Shown one piece after another: positions 18,037-29,468 of a stretch of 64,000 nt of DNA (position 1 is the stretch's first letter; each line of letters begins with the position of its first letter). The notes beneath the pieces are model-generated. The model had not been told where the DNA came from. It saw only the letters and a program-made list of their open reading frames with translations, and did no database searches. Source of the DNA: Brachybacterium sp. Z12 (GTDB lineage Bacteria > Actinomycetota > Actinomycetes > Actinomycetales > Dermabacteraceae); assembly GCF_014400405.1 (NCBI RefSeq), contig NZ_CP060496.1, positions 1,426,001 to 1,490,000 of the forward strand. The letters run 5' to 3'. Position numbers and translations under genes: made by a program.

Positions 18037-18591
18037 GTGCCCCAGACGCACCCCCACCCCGATGTCGACCGCGTGCTGCTGGACGAGCAGCAGATCCGCG
18101 ACCGGCTCGCCGAGCTCGGTCAGCAGATCGCCGCGGACTACGCGGACGAGCCGCCGGTCCTGGTCGGCGTCCTGCGAGGCGCGGTGATGGTGATGGCCGA
18201 TCTCGCACGCCAGATCGACCTCAAGGTCGAGATGGACTGGATGGCCGTCTCCTCCTACGGGTCGGGGACGAAATCCTCCGGCGTGGTGCGCATCCTCAAG
18301 GACCTCTCCGGTGACATCACCGGGCGCAACGTGCTCATCGTCGAGGACATCATCGACTCGGGGCTCACCCTGAAGTGGCTGCTGTCGAACCTGCGCTCGC
18401 GCGGGCCTAAGAGCGTGGAGATCGCCGCCCTGCTGCGCAAGCCCGATGCCGCGCGGGTGGAGATCGACGTGAAGTACATCGGCTTCGACATCCCGAACGA
18501 ATTCGTCATCGGCTACGGGCTGGACTACGCCGAGAACTACCGCAACCTTCCCTACGTGGGCGTCCTCGCACGCTCGGTCTACGAGGACTGA
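18037..18591 (+). CDS. hpt: Hypoxanthine(-guanine) phosphoribosyltransferase
   Basis: 184 residues; salvages hypoxanthine and guanine using PRPP. The PRPP-binding motif [14 protein letters not shown] is centred near residue 103, with [14 protein letters not shown] upstream and [20 protein letters not shown] as the purine-binding C-terminal segment. I chose GTG at 18037 because GGAGGAG lies 7 nt upstream; the ATG at 18022 would place that Shine-Dalgarno sequence inside the gene. It forms a tilS-hpt-ftsH run, the classic order in many Gram-positive bacteria; ftsH follows after 4 nt. Confidence 0.94.
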   Translation: MPQTHPHPDVDRVLLDEQQIRDRLAELGQQIAADYADEPPVLVGVLRGAVMVMADLARQIDLKVEMDWMAVSSYGSGTKSSGVVRILKDLSGDITGRNVLIVEDIIDSGLTLKWLLSNLRSRGPKSVEIAALLRKPDAARVEIDVKYIGFDIPNEFVIGYGLDYAENYRNLPYVGVLARSVYED

Positions 18592-18595
18592 TCCC

Positions 18596-20727
18596 GTGGC
18601 AGAATCCCCCAAGAGCTCCGGCAGCAACAAGAGCTCCGGCAGCAAGAAGCGCCGCCCGTTCTCGAGCATCGCGCTGTGGATCGTCGTCGCGCTGCTGCTG
18701 GGCATGGCCATGTTCTCGCTGTTCGGTCGCGACGGCTATCAGCAGATCGACACCCAGCAGGGTCTCGAGCTGCTCGCCGGGGACACCGTCGAGCAGGCGA
18801 AGATCACCGGCGGCAACCAGCAGCGGGTGGACCTGGTCCTCACCGAGGAGTTCGTCGACGGCGAGGAGAAGAAGGGCACCGAGGTGCGCTTCGCCTACGT
18901 CGATGCGCGAGGAGACGCGATCGTCCAGGCCGTCGAGGAGGCGGCGCCGGCCAAGGGCTACACCGACGAGATCGCCTCCAGCTCCTGGTGGTCGACGCTG
19001 CTGCTGTCCTTCCTGCCCCTGCTGATCTTCATCGGCCTGTTCTGGTTCCTGATCATGAACGCCCAGGGCGGCGGCAAGGCCATGCAGTTCGGCAAATCCA
19101 AGGCCAAGCTGTTCAACAAGGAGGCTCCGAAGGTCACCTTCGCCGACGTGGCGGGCGCCGAGGAGGCCGTCGAGGAGCTCGACGAGATCAAGCAGTTCCT
19201 GGTCGATCCGGGCCGGTACCAGGCCGTCGGCGCGAAGATCCCCAAGGGCGTGCTGCTGTACGGCCCTCCCGGCACCGGCAAGACCCTGCTGGCGAAGGCT
19301 GTCGCCGGCGAGGCGAACGTGCCCTTCTACTCCATCTCCGGCTCCGACTTCGTGGAGATGTTCGTCGGCGTCGGCGCGAGCCGCGTGCGCGACCTGTTCA
19401 ACACCGCCAAGGAGAACTCCCCGGCGATCATCTTCATCGATGAGATCGATGCCGTGGGCCGTCACCGCGGCGCCGGCATGGGCGGCGGCCACGACGAGCG
19501 CGAGCAGACCCTGAACCAGATGCTGGTGGAGATGGACGGGTTCGACGAGAACCAGAACGTCATCCTCATCGCCGCCACCAACCGGGTGGACATCCTCGAC
19601 CCTGCGCTCCTGCGCCCGGGCCGCTTCGACCGCCAGATCGCGGTCGAGGCTCCCGACCTCAAGGGCCGCCTGCACATCCTCGGCGTGCACTCCAAGGGCA
19701 AGCCGCTCGCGCACGACGTCGACCTCGAGCACGTCGCCAAGCGCACCATCGGGATGTCCGGCGCGGATCTCGCGAACGTGCTCAACGAGGCGGCGCTGCT
19801 GACCGCCCGCTCGGGCAACCAGATCATCGACAACCGGGCCCTGGACGAGGCGATCGACCGTGTGTCGATGGGCCCGCAGCGGTACTCGAAGGTGATGAGC
19901 GAGCGCGAGCGCCAGATGACGGCCTACCACGAGGGCGGCCACGCCCTGGTCGCGGCCGCCATGAACAACTCCGCGCCGGTCACCAAGGTGACGATCCTGC
20001 CGCGCGGCCGCGCCGGTGGATACACGATGGTGGTGCCCACCCAGGACCGCAACTACCAGTCCCGCAACGAGCTGCTGGACCGCCTCGCCTACGCGCTCGG
20101 CGGCTACGCCGTGGAGGAGAGCATCTTCCACGACGTCACCCCACCGGCCCCAGCTCCGACCTGCAGAACGCCACCAAGATCGCGCGCACCATGGTGATGC
20201 AGCTGGGCATGAGCGACGCCGTGGGCCAGGTCGCACTGGCCGGTGAGCAGGACGAGGTGTTCGTGGGCATGCAGCAGGCCCAGGGCCCCCGCTTCAGCGC
20301 CGAGACCGCGAGCCTCATCGACCAGGAGGTCCGCACCTTGCTGGACACCGCGCTGGATGAGGCCTGGGCGGTGATCGTGGAGAACCGCCACGTGCTGGAT
20401 CGCCTGGTGGAGGAGCTGCTCGAGCGGGAGACCCTCAACGAGCACGAGCTCGCCGAGATCTTCCGCGACGTGAAGAAGCAGCCGCCGCGCGAGGTCTGGG
20501 TCTCCAGCTCTGAGCGTCCCGCGCTGGCCGCACCCTCCGTGGGTGCGACCACGACCGGCACCGGGACCGAGTCCTCGGACGCCGGCGAGCCGCTGCAGCC
20601 GGGCGCGCCCGAGCTGCCGCACCCCGGTGGCGATGGGCCCCAGATCCCCGGCGCCCCGCACGGGGGCGGTCCGGGCGATGGCGGCACCGGCTACGGCTAC
20701 GGGAGCAGCGACGGGACGGAGCGCTGA
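18596..20727 (+). CDS. ftsH: ATP-dependent zinc metalloprotease FtsH (one apparent frameshift)
   Basis: The repaired product is 710 residues: two membrane segments (about 22-42 and 128-150) around an extracytoplasmic region, an AAA+ domain with Walker A GPPGTGKT (223-230), Walker B IIFIDEID and SRH arginines near [10 protein letters not shown], then the protease site HEGGH (445-449). One C is missing at 20139-20142; restoring it gives [20 protein letters not shown]. It degrades damaged or unassembled membrane proteins. The last 80 residues are Gly/Pro-rich and probably disordered. Start is GTG 18596, 4 nt after hpt. Confidence 0.93.
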
Positions 20728-20728
20728 G

Positions 20729-21295
20729 ATGAGCGTGGACCAGCCCCGGGTCGAAGCCGCAGTGCGCGAGATCCTCGCCGCGATCGGCGAGGACCCGGAC
20801 CGCGACGGGCTGCTGGACACCCCGGCCCGTGTCGCCCGGATGTACTCCGAGGTCTTCGAGGGGCTCGGCCAGGATGCGCAGGAGCCTCTCTCGACCACCT
20901 TCGACATCCAGCACCAGGAGCTGGTGCTGGTGCGCGACATCGCCTTCTACTCGATGTGCGAGCACCACCTGCTGCCCTTCCACGGCACCGCCCACGTCGG
21001 GTACATCCCCGGCGGTGGCGTCGTGACCGGGCTGAGCAAGCTCGCCCGGCTGGTGAACGTGTACGCCCGCCGCCCCCAGGTCCAGGAGCGGCTGACCTTC
21101 CAGATCGCGGACGCGCTGATGGACGAGCTCGGCGCCGACGGAGCGATCGTGGTGATCGAGGCCGAGCACATGTGCATGTCGATGCGCGGGGTGCGCGCCG
21201 CCGGTGCCCGCACCGTCACCAGCGCGGTGCGCGGCATGCTGCGGGACAGCGCCAGCACCCGCGGCGAGGCCATGGCACTGATCAACAGGGCGTGA
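20729..21295 (+). CDS. folE: GTP cyclohydrolase I
   Basis: 188 residues; converts GTP to dihydroneopterin triphosphate, the first step of folate synthesis. The zinc site is visible as CEHHLLPF (C77, H80) and the Cys of [11 protein letters not shown]. The segments [19 protein letters not shown] and [13 protein letters not shown] match the family. It starts one nucleotide after the ftsH stop and precedes folP by 5 nt, so the folate genes are read from the same message as ftsH. Confidence 0.95.
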   Translation: MSVDQPRVEAAVREILAAIGEDPDRDGLLDTPARVARMYSEVFEGLGQDAQEPLSTTFDIQHQELVLVRDIAFYSMCEHHLLPFHGTAHVGYIPGGGVVTGLSKLARLVNVYARRPQVQERLTFQIADALMDELGADGAIVVIEAEHMCMSMRGVRAAGARTVTSAVRGMLRDSASTRGEAMALINRA

Positions 21296-21300
21296 GGCAC

Positions 21301-22158
21301 ATGCACACCGCGTCCCGCCGCCCCGATGGCCTCCCCGAGCGTCTCGGCGGAGACGACACGCTGGTGATGGGCGTCCTCAACGTCACCCCCGACTCCTTCT
21401 CCGACGGCGGTGAGCACGACGACGCACCCTCCGCGATCGACCACGGCCTGCGGCTGATCGAGCAGGGAGCTGCGATCGTCGACGTCGGAGGCGAATCCAC
21501 CCGGCCCGGCGCGCCCCGCGTCGACGAGGACGAGGAGCTGCGCCGGGTGCTGCCCGTCGTCGCCGCCCTCGCCGCGGAGGACGTCGTGGTCAGCGTCGAC
21601 ACCATGCGCGCCTCCGTCGCCGCCGCGAGCATCGAGGCCGGCGCGCTGATCGTCAACGACGTCTCCGCCGGCCGGGCCGACGAGGACATGGGACGGGAGA
21701 TGGGCCGGCTGCGCACGAGCAGGGGCACTCCGCCGGTCTTCATCGCGATGCACTGGCGCGGCCACAGCGACGTCATGAACGAACTGGCCGTCTACGAGGA
21801 CGTGGCACGGGACAGCGCCGCCGAGCTCGCAGAGCGTCTGCAGTCGCTGCGCGAGGCGGGGGTGGAGGACCGCTTCCTGGTGGCGGATCCCGGTCTGGGA
21901 TTCTCCAAGACCGGTGAGCAGAACTGGCAGCTGCTGGCGGACTGGCCGACGATGGCCTCCCACGGGCTGCCGCTCCTGATCGGTGCCTCCCGCAAGCGCT
22001 TCGTCAGCGCGCTCGGCGTGGACCGGGACCTCGCCACCGCCGCCATCAGCGCCTACAGCGCCCAGCACGGTGCCTGGGCGGTGCGGGTCCACGACGTCGG
22101 ATCCTCCCTCGCCTCGGTGCGGGTGGGCGACCGACTGCGCCGGAGCGTGCGCCGATGA
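21301..22158 (+). CDS. folP: Dihydropteroate synthase
   Basis: 285 residues; condenses p-aminobenzoate with dihydropterin pyrophosphate and is the sulfonamide target. Signature segments: MGVLNVTPDSFSDGG (substrate loop 1), DVGGESTRPGA (loop 2), LIVNDVSAG, DPGLGFSKT and GASRKRF near the C-terminus. The stop overlaps the following folB-folK start as ATGA. Confidence 0.94.
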   Translation: MHTASRRPDGLPERLGGDDTLVMGVLNVTPDSFSDGGEHDDAPSAIDHGLRLIEQGAAIVDVGGESTRPGAPRVDEDEELRRVLPVVAALAAEDVVVSVDTMRASVAAASIEAGALIVNDVSAGRADEDMGREMGRLRTSRGTPPVFIAMHWRGHSDVMNELAVYEDVARDSAAELAERLQSLREAGVEDRFLVADPGLGFSKTGEQNWQLLADWPTMASHGLPLLIGASRKRFVSALGVDRDLATAAISAYSAQHGAWAVRVHDVGSSLASVRVGDRLRRSVRR

Positions 22159-23078
22159 GCACACCGCCCTGCTCCCACCGCTGCGATGATGCCTTCTCGC
22201 GCCTGGACCGCATCGAGGTGACCGGGATCCGCGCCTGGGGCCATCACGGCGTCCTCGCCGAGGAGAAGCGGATGGGCCAGGAGTTCGCGGTCGACGTGAC
22301 CCTCCACCTGTCCACCACCCCGGCCGGCACCGCGGATGCGCTCTCCCGCACCGTGAACTACGCCGAGGTCGCCCTCGCCGTCCATGAGGAGATGACCGGC
22401 GGCCCCTACGATCTGGTCGAGACCCTCGCAGAGCAGATCGCGCAGCGGATCCTCACCGACACCGGGCACCCCCTGGTGCGCCGCGTCGGGATCCAGGTCC
22501 ACAAACCCGCCGCGCCCATCGGGCTCCCCGTCGGCGACGTCACCGTGAGCATTGAAAGAGATGCCGCCCCGGTCACCGCGGTGCTCGCGCTCGGCACCAA
22601 CCTGGGGGAGCGAGAGCAGCACCTCCGCGGAGCGCTCGCCCGCCTCACCGCGACCGAGGGGATCGAGCTGGAGTGGGCCGGGCCGGTCCTGGAGACCGCT
22701 CCCGTCGGCGGGCCCGAGGGCCAGGGCGCCTTCCTGAACTCCGTGATCGCGGTGAGCACGGTGCTGGGACCATATGCGCTGCTCGACGCGGCCCATCGGG
22801 CTGAGCATGCGGCCCACCGCGAGCGCCTGGTGCGCTGGGGGCCGCGCACCCTCGACGTCGACCTCATCACCTACGGCGACTGGACCAGCGAGGACCCGAC
22901 CCTGACGGTGCCGCACCCTCGCGCCCATGAGCGCGCCTTCGTCCTGGCCCCCTGGCATGCGGCCCGCCCTGAGGCGGAGCTGCCCGGCCACGGCCCGATC
23001 GAGGCCCTGCTGGCCCGCACCACCGACCGCGACGGTCTGCAGGAAGGACCTGAGGTCGAGGGGTTCGGGATCTCGTGA
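22155..23078 (+). CDS. folBK: Bifunctional dihydroneopterin aldolase / HPPK
   Basis: 307 residues fusing two consecutive folate enzymes. The N-terminal FolB domain (about 15-125) has RIEVTGIRAWGHHGVLAEEK and the NYAEVALAVHE segment. The C-terminal FolK domain (about 133-290) has AVLALGTNLGEREQHLRGAL and the kinase signature RWGPRTLDVDLITYGD, then VPHPRAHERAFVLAPW. Fusion makes dihydroneopterin cleavage and pyrophosphorylation of the product adjacent. It overlaps folP by ATGA at the start and DUF3180 by GTGA at the end. Confidence 0.93.
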   Translation: MSTPPCSHRCDDAFSRLDRIEVTGIRAWGHHGVLAEEKRMGQEFAVDVTLHLSTTPAGTADALSRTVNYAEVALAVHEEMTGGPYDLVETLAEQIAQRILTDTGHPLVRRVGIQVHKPAAPIGLPVGDVTVSIERDAAPVTAVLALGTNLGEREQHLRGALARLTATEGIELEWAGPVLETAPVGGPEGQGAFLNSVIAVSTVLGPYALLDAAHRAEHAAHRERLVRWGPRTLDVDLITYGDWTSEDPTLTVPHPRAHERAFVLAPWHAARPEAELPGHGPIEALLARTTDRDGLQEGPEVEGFGIS

Positions 23079-23584
23079 AGCCCCTGAACGTACCGGTCCT
23101 GCTGCTGATCCTCGTGGTCGGGGCAGGTTTCGGGGCGCAGATGCTCGAGACCCTCTCCGCACGGGGCCACTCGCTGCCGATCGCCGGCTGGCTGACCACC
23201 GTGGTGCTGCTGGTGCTGGCCGCCGTGCTGCTCGTCCACGGCCTGCCCCTGCGGCGCTACATGCTCGAGAGCGCCGAGCGCAAGGAGCACCCCAGCTTCG
23301 CGCCGCGCCGCCACCAGATCGACCTGCCCACCGCCTACCGCACCGTGCTGCTGGCCCGCGCCTGCGCGTACACCGGCGCGGTGGTGGGAGGGATCTTCAC
23401 CGGCCAGGCATTGTTCCTGCTCATCACCGGCATCGGGGACCCGCTGCTCGGGATCCTCCCCACCGCGGTCGCGGCGGTCGCGGGGATCGTGCTCGGGGCG
23501 CTGGGCGTCATCGTCGAGCGTTGGGGACAGCTGCCTCCCGAGGACGGAGAGGGCTCGGCGGAGGGTGCTGGGGCCGGCAGCTGA
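23075..23584 (+). CDS. DUF3180 membrane protein
   Basis: 169 residues with four hydrophobic segments (about 5-24, 32-53, 88-115, 121-145) and a short acidic tail. DUF3180 proteins accompany the folate cluster in many Actinobacteria but have no known function. GTG start overlapping the folBK stop implies translational coupling. Confidence 0.85.
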   Translation: MKPLNVPVLLLILVVGAGFGAQMLETLSARGHSLPIAGWLTTVVLLVLAAVLLVHGLPLRRYMLESAERKEHPSFAPRRHQIDLPTAYRTVLLARACAYTGAVVGGIFTGQALFLLITGIGDPLLGILPTAVAAVAGIVLGALGVIVERWGQLPPEDGEGSAEGAGAGS

Positions 23585-23687
23585 GCCGTTCGGCCACGAG
23601 CGTGCCCGGCATCCTTCGACCTTCGGCGGATCTTCTCCCGCCCCGGGGCGGAGCGGGTCGGGGCCTGGGGATGACACGATGGTTCCC

Positions 23688-24294
23688 ATGACCTCAGCGC
23701 CCGACCCCCACGAGCCCCCGATCTCACAGTCCGCATCGCTCGACGAGGCCCCGGCGGCGGCTCCCACTGCCCCCGCGGCGCCTGCTCGCACCCTTTCCGA
23801 CGATCCCTCCGGCCGGCTCGGCGCGGACGGGCTGCGCCCGGTCTCCCCGAAGCTGATCCCCGCCCGCTACGTGGGCGGCATCGCCGGGAACGTCTTCTGG
23901 CTGCTGCTGGTCATCGCCGCGATCGTGGGCACCGTGCTGACCGGGTGGTGGTGGATCGCGGCCTGCGGCCTGCTGCCGCTGGTGCTCATCGCCCAGAGCC
24001 TGCTGCTGACCCCGCGCCGGGTACGGGCCATCGGCTACCTGGACGGCGAGGAGGACCTCACGATCGCCAGCGGCATCATGTTCCGCTCCGTCCACACGAT
24101 CCCCTACGGCCGCGTCCAGTCCGTGAAGATCGGTGAGGGCCCTGTCGAGCGGCGCTACGGGCTGGCGACCCTCACCATCACCACCGCTGCGGGGTGGCGG
24201 CACGGAGACCCTGCCCGGGCTCCCGAAGGCTGAGGCGGAGCGTCTGCGGGTCCTGCTTGCCGACCGCGGCATCGAGCTGATGGCGGCGCTGTGA
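23688..24294 (+). CDS. PH-domain (bPH_2, YdbS-type) membrane protein (one apparent frameshift)
   Basis: The repaired product is 201 residues. An Ala/Pro/Ser-rich N-terminus of about 55 residues is followed by two membrane segments (VFWLLLVIAAIVGTVLTGWW; IAACGLLPLVLIAQSLLL) and a bacterial PH-like domain (DLTIASGIMFRSVHTIPYGR). One extra G in the run at 24191-24194 breaks the frame; removing it yields ITTAAGGGTETLPGLPKAEA, and the stop then overlaps the next start as GTGA. ATG 23679 is an alternative start. YdbS/YdbT pairs are membrane proteins of unclear role; in Bacillus they have been linked to antimicrobial-peptide tolerance. Confidence 0.78.
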
Positions 24295-25951
24295 GCACGC
24301 CTCTGTCCAGCCCGTCCAGCCAGACCAGCCCTTCCAGCCCGGCCAGTCCGGCTCCCGAAGAGAGCGTGCCACCGACCACAGCGGAGCAGCCCACGGCGAC
24401 CGTACCGGACCCCTCGACCCCGCGTCGCCGCACCCACCCGATCACCCCGCTGGTGACCGGCTGGAAGCTGGTGGTGGGCGTGATCGCAGTGATCGCGGCA
24501 CAGAACATCGCGCAGCTGCTCAACGAGTTCACGCTCCAGCGCGCTCTCATCGGGGCCGGCCTGCTGCTCGCCGCAGCGATCATCGCGATCGTCTTCTCGA
24601 CCCTCAGCTGGTGGTTCACCACCTACGCGGTCGACGAGGACGGCGTCTCCCTGCACAGCGGCATGATCAGCCGCTCCCGCGAATATGCGCCTCGTGCCCG
24701 CATCGAATCGGTCTCGGTCGAACGCCCGCTGCTGGCCCGGCTGCTGGGCCTGGCGAAGGTGCGGGTCGAGGTCGCCGGAGGCGGCGAGTCCTACCTCGAC
24801 ATCGAATACGTGAAGTCCGCCGCGGCAGAGGACCTCCGCCGGGGATCCTCGGCATCGCCGAGCTCGCCGCCCCGGACACTCCGGGCGAGCCGGCCACGGA
24901 CACCGCCGCCGAGGCGATGCCTCCCTCGGAGCCCGGTGACCAGAGCGCACAGGACGCGAACGCCGCCGGTGCCGCCTCCGGGCGGCTCGAGCAGCTCCTC
25001 TCCGACGGGGTCACCGACGGCGAACTGATCGCGCACGTGCCCACCGAGCGCCTCATCCGCTCCCTGCTGCGGGACATCGGCTTCCTCATCGGCGTGGTGA
25101 TGAGCATCGTCGGCGTGGCCGTCGCCGTGGCGCTCGCGATCTGGCAGGACGGCATCAACATCGCGATGTTCATCGCCCTGGCGCCCGCCGCGATCGCCGT
25201 CCCGAAGTACATCTTCGGCCGCATCGAGTCCGGGTGGGGCTTCGTCTCCAGGATCACCGAGCGCGGCCTGCGGATGCGCCGCGGCCTGGCCAACACTCGC
25301 ACCGACAACATCGTCTCCGGGCGCATCCAGCGCATCGAGCTGCGCCGTCCGCTGCTCTGGCGCGGTCCCGGCTGGACCGCTGCCACCGCCACCGTCGCCG
25401 GGATCGACGACGACAGCGAGAACGGCGCCGAGAACGTGCTGCCCGTCGGCACCCGCGAGGAGCTGCAGGCGACGCTCGGCCACCTCGCCGTGCCGCTCGG
25501 CACCGCGGACGACACCGCCTTCATCGAGCACCTGCTCACCGCCCCGGCCCGCGAGATCGACGGATTCCGCACGCGGGTGCGGATGTACTGGATCGCCCGC
25601 CGCACCGAGGTGAGCGTGCTGCTGCCCGGCGCGCTCGTGAAGCGTGGGGGACTGCTGACCAAGCACATCGAGATCGTCCCCCGCGAACGCATCCAGCAGC
25701 TCTCCGTCGACGACGGCCCCCTGAACAGGAAGCTCGGCGTCCTGGATCTGCAGGTGGGGATCGCCGGGGAGACGGTGGCCGTGAGCAACCTGCCCCGCAG
25801 GCAGGTGCTCGACCTCCATGCCACGCTCTCGCACGATGCGGCCACGCTGCGCCGCTACCGGGACCGGCAGCACTGGCCGCAGCCCGCCCTCAGCCTCGCC
25901 GCACCAGCCGGTCAGTCGCCGGGCCCGTCACAGCCCGAGGAGCAGCGATGA
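24291..25951 (+). CDS. PH-domain (bPH_2, YdbT-type) membrane protein (one apparent frameshift)
   Basis: The repaired product is 553 residues with a Ser/Pro-rich start and several membrane segments alternating with bPH_2 domains (VDEDGVSLHSGMISRSREYA; ITERGLRMRRGLANTRTDNI; KHIEIVPRERIQQLSVDDGP). One G is missing at 24841-24844; restoring it gives EDLRRGILGIAELAAPDTPG. It is coupled to the smaller PH gene by a GTGA overlap and to the DUF2520 gene by ATGA. The two PH proteins probably form one membrane complex. Confidence 0.8.
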
Positions 25952-26857
25952 CCCCGCCCCGCCTCGGCATCGGGGTGATCGGCGCCGGCCGCGTAGGCGC
26001 CGTGCTCGGTGCCGCGCTGCGGGCCGAGGGCCACGCGATCACCGGGGCCTACGCCGTCTCGGACGCCTCCCGGGAACGCGCCGCCCTGCTGCTGCCCGGA
26101 GTGCCGCTGCTGGATGTCCCCGCACTGGTCGAACGCAGCGAGATGCTCCTCCTGGCCGTCCCCGACGATCAGCTGGCGCCGCTGGCCGCAGGCATCGCTG
26201 CGACCGGGATGATGCCCGGAGGCCAGCTCGTGGTGCACACCTCCGGTCGCTACGGCACCGAGGTCCTCGCCCCGCTCGCCCAAGCCGGCAGCGCCACCCT
26301 GGCCATCCACCCGGCGATGACCTTCACCGGCACCCCCACCGATCTCAGGCGTCTGGTGGGCTGCCCGATGGGCATCACCGCACCGCCGGAGCTGCTGCCG
26401 ATCGCGGCCGCGCTGGTGGTCGAGCTCGGGGGGAGAGGCGACCGTGCTCGCCGAAGGGGACCGCTCCCTCTACCACGCCTCCCTCGCGCACGCGGCGAAT
26501 CACCTGGTGGTGCTGGTCGACCAGGCCCGCGAGGCGCTGACGAGGCTCGGCATCGAGGATCCCGGCGCCTACCTGCGCCCACTGCTGGAGGCCGCGCTGG
26601 ACGAGTCCCTGCGCCACGGCAGGAAGGCCCTGACCGGGCCGGTGGTCGTCCGCGGGGACGCCGGCACGGTCGCCTCTCACCTCGAGGCCCTCGACGACCT
26701 CGACGTCACCGGCGTGCCGGGCGAGCACGGCGACACCTCCGCCACGTACCGCGCCCTCGCGAAGGCTGCGCTCAGCCGTGCCAGACTCCCCGAGGAGTCC
26801 CGCGCAGCGATCCAGGGCCTGCTGGAGGACCACCCGCCCATGGAGGAGGACCGATGA
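25948..26857 (+). CDS. Rossmann-fold/DUF2520 protein (one apparent frameshift)
   Basis: The repaired product is 302 residues. The N-terminal dinucleotide-binding motif GVIGAGRVGAVLGAAL and HPAMTFTGTP loop are followed by an alpha-helical DUF2520 domain (AEGDRSLYHASLAHAANHLV). The family resembles ketopantoate reductase-type dehydrogenases and often sits beside panC, so a step in pantothenate metabolism is a reasonable guess, not a demonstrated one. The G run at 26428-26433 is one too long; removing one base gives VVELGGEATVLAEGDRS. ATGA overlaps at both ends. Confidence 0.82.
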
Positions 26858-27729
26858 CCCCGGACCGCACTGCTGCGACGGCGCGAGGCGTCACCACGAC
26901 TCTCCTCACCACCAAGGACGCGCTGCGCGAGCACCGCGCGGCGATGCCCGGCACCGTCGCCGCCGTGCTGACGATGGGTTCCCTGCACAGCGGACACCTG
27001 GCACTGGTGGAACGGGCGCGTGAGCTCGCCGACCACGTGATCCTCACCGATTTTGTCAACCCTCTCCAGTTCGGGCCGGGTGAAGACTTCGAGGCGTACC
27101 CGCGTGACCTCGAAGGAGATCTCGCGCTGGTCGACGGGCTGGTCGACGTGGTGTTCGCCCCCTCGGTCCAGGAGATGTACCCGGTTCTCCCGCCGACGGT
27201 CTCCGTCACGGCCGGACACGCCGGGACGATCCTCGAAGGAGCCGCACGGCCCGGGCACTTCGACGGGGTGGTGACCGTGGTCGCCAAGCTGCTGCAGCTG
27301 ACCGCACCGCACCTGAGCGTGTTCGGGCGCAAGGACGCCCAGCAGCTGGCCATCATCCAGCGCCTGGTCGCCGATCTCGACCTGCCGGTCCGGATCGAAC
27401 CGGTCGAGATCCAGCGCGAGCCGACGGGGCTCGCCCGCTCCAGCCGCAACGTCTACCTCAGCGAGCAGGGCCGGGAACAGGCGCTCGCGCTGTCCCGCAC
27501 CCTCGCCGAAGCCCTCGCGGCCGCGCCCTCGGCCGCCGGGATCCGTGATGCTCTCGACGCCGCAGTCGACCGCGCCGAGATCGACTGGGACTACGCCCAT
27601 GCCCTGGATCCGGACACCCTCGAGATGATCGGACCGGACCATCGCGGAGAGGTGCTGCTGGTGCTCGCCGGCCGGGTCGAGGGCACCCGGCTGCTGGATG
27701 CGGCTGTGGCAGTGGCTACAGCCCCGTGA
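26854..27729 (+). CDS. panC: Pantothenate synthetase
   Basis: 291 residues; joins pantoate and beta-alanine with ATP to make pantothenate, the coenzyme A precursor. Signatures: [14 protein letters not shown] (HIGH-type nucleotide site), [54 protein letters not shown] and [16 protein letters not shown]. It is translationally coupled to the DUF2520 gene and precedes lysS by 44 nt. No panB or panD is present in this window. Confidence 0.93.
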   Translation: MTPDRTAATARGVTTTLLTTKDALREHRAAMPGTVAAVLTMGSLHSGHLALVERARELADHVILTDFVNPLQFGPGEDFEAYPRDLEGDLALVDGLVDVVFAPSVQEMYPVLPPTVSVTAGHAGTILEGAARPGHFDGVVTVVAKLLQLTAPHLSVFGRKDAQQLAIIQRLVADLDLPVRIEPVEIQREPTGLARSSRNVYLSEQGREQALALSRTLAEALAAAPSAAGIRDALDAAVDRAEIDWDYAHALDPDTLEMIGPDHRGEVLLVLAGRVEGTRLLDAAVAVATAP

Positions 27730-27773
27730 TCCTCACGGGCATTCCCCACGGCGGTGATGAGACAATCGCCCCT

Positions 27774-29282
27774 ATGAGCGAGAATCTCCCTGCCCCCGAC
27801 ACGACGGACACCTCCGACCAGGTCGCGGTCCGAAAGTCCAAGCGGGAGCGACTGCTGGCGCGCGGCGAGGAGGCCTACCCCGTCTCCGTCCCGGTGACCA
27901 CCACCATCGCCGAGGTGCGTGCCCAGTACGGCCACCTCGAGGCCGGTGAGGAGACCCAGGACGTCGTCGGCATCGCCGGCCGCGTCGTCTTCCAGCGCAA
28001 CACCGGCAAGCTCGCCTTCATCACCCTCCAGGACGGTGCCGGGCAGCGACTGCAGGTCATGGCCTCCCAGGCGGTCATCGGCGAGCAGCGCCTGGCGGAC
28101 CTCAAGGCCGATGTCGATCTCGGCGACCACGTGTTCTTCCACGGCAGGGTGGGCGCCTCCCGCCGTGGCGAGCTGAGCATCTTCGCTGACACCTGGCAGA
28201 TGGCGGCCAAGGCGGTGCGTCCGCTCCCGGTGCTCCATGCCGGCCTCTCCGAGGAGTCCCGGGTCCGCCACCGCTACGTCGACCTGATCGTGCGCCAGGA
28301 GGCGCGGGACACCGTGCGCCAGCGCGCCGAGGTCATGCATTCGCTGCGCACCTCCTTCCACGATCGCGAGTACGTGGAGATCGAGACGCCGATGCTGCAG
28401 GTGATCCCCTCCGGTGCGGCGGCACGACCTTTCGTCACCCACATGAATGCTTTCGACCTGGACCTCTATCTGCGGATCGCTCCCGAGCTCTTCCTCAAGC
28501 GCGCGGCCGTCGGCGGCCTGGAGAAGGTCTTCGAGATCAATCGGAATTTCCGCAACGAGGGCGCGGATTCCACGCATTCTCCGGAGTTCGCGATGCTCGA
28601 GGCCTACCAGGCGTACGGCGACTACGACACCATCGGCGATCTGACCCGAACCCTGGTCCAGGAAGCCGCTGAGCGCGCGACCGGCTCTCAGGTGGTCACA
28701 CTCGTCGACGGCTCCGAGTACGACTTCTCCGGGGAATGGGCCAAGATCACCGTCTACGGCTCCCTCTCGGACTCCCTCGGCGAGGAGATCACTCCCGAGA
28801 CCACGCCGGAGCGCCTGCGCGAGATCGCACGATCTCTCGACCTGGATCTCGATCATCCGAAGTACGGGCACGGGAAGCTGGTCGAGGAGCTGTTCGAGAA
28901 CCGCGTCAGCGACCACCTCCACGAACCGACTTTCGTCCGGGACTTTCCCGTCGAGACCAGCCCGCTCGTGCGCGCGCACCGCTCGCAGCCCGGCGTGGTC
29001 GAGAAGTGGGATCTGTACGTGCGGGGCTTCGAGCTCGGGACCGGCTATTCGGAGCTCGTGGACCCGGTCATCCAGCGTGAGCGCTTCGCGCAGCAGGCAG
29101 AGCTCGCCGCGCAGGGCGATGACGAGGCGATGCGCCTGGATGAGGACTTCCTCGAGGCGATGGAGTACGCGCTGCCGCCCACGGGTGGCATGGGCCTGGG
29201 AGTGGATCGCCTGTTGATGGCGATCACCGGCCTGGGGATCCGCGAGACGATCCTGTTCCCGCTCGTGAAGCCGGAGGCCTGA
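27774..29282 (+). CDS. lysS: Lysyl-tRNA synthetase (class II)
   Basis: 502 residues. An OB-fold anticodon-binding domain (about 60-165) precedes the class II catalytic core with motif 2 [20 protein letters not shown] and motif 3 [13 protein letters not shown]. The ATG at 27774 is chosen: a GACAAT box lies 7 nt upstream and no Shine-Dalgarno sequence is present, suggesting a near-leaderless message independent of panC. A small membrane-protein gene follows after 1 nt. Confidence 0.94.
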   Translation: MSENLPAPDTTDTSDQVAVRKSKRERLLARGEEAYPVSVPVTTTIAEVRAQYGHLEAGEETQDVVGIAGRVVFQRNTGKLAFITLQDGAGQRLQVMASQAVIGEQRLADLKADVDLGDHVFFHGRVGASRRGELSIFADTWQMAAKAVRPLPVLHAGLSEESRVRHRYVDLIVRQEARDTVRQRAEVMHSLRTSFHDREYVEIETPMLQVIPSGAAARPFVTHMNAFDLDLYLRIAPELFLKRAAVGGLEKVFEINRNFRNEGADSTHSPEFAMLEAYQAYGDYDTIGDLTRTLVQEAAERATGSQVVTLVDGSEYDFSGEWAKITVYGSLSDSLGEEITPETTPERLREIARSLDLDLDHPKYGHGKLVEELFENRVSDHLHEPTFVRDFPVETSPLVRAHRSQPGVVEKWDLYVRGFELGTGYSELVDPVIQRERFAQQAELAAQGDDEAMRLDEDFLEAMEYALPPTGGMGLGVDRLLMAITGLGIRETILFPLVKPEA

Positions 29283-29283
29283 G

Positions 29284-29466
29284 ATGGGATCCGGATTCTG
29301 GTTCGAGGCGGGGGCGCTGCTCCCGTCGATCGGCGTGGGCCTGCTGTTCTGGTTCGTGATTCGCGCGATTATGCGTGCGGATCGCGGAGAGCGCGATATG
29401 GAACGAGAAGCCGAACGCGAATACCGTGAACGTCGTGACCGGGATGAACAGAATCACTCCACCTGA
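29284..29466 (+). CDS. Small single-span membrane protein
   Basis: 60 residues: one hydrophobic segment (about 9-30) followed by a very highly charged cytoplasmic tail (RADRGERDMEREAEREYRER). It starts 1 nt after the lysS stop, so it is cotranscribed. I do not recognise a named family; the location between lysS and lsr2 suggests a conserved small actinobacterial gene. Codon use is slightly less GC-rich than its neighbours. Confidence 0.65.
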   Translation: MGSGFWFEAGALLPSIGVGLLFWFVIRAIMRADRGERDMEREAEREYRERRDRDEQNHST

Positions 29467-29468
29467 TT

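Noticed and set aside
20131-20160. Programmed ribosomal frameshift in ftsH
   Set aside because: The site is a plain C run with no slippery heptamer or downstream pseudoknot evident, and the same kind of break occurs in many unrelated genes here.
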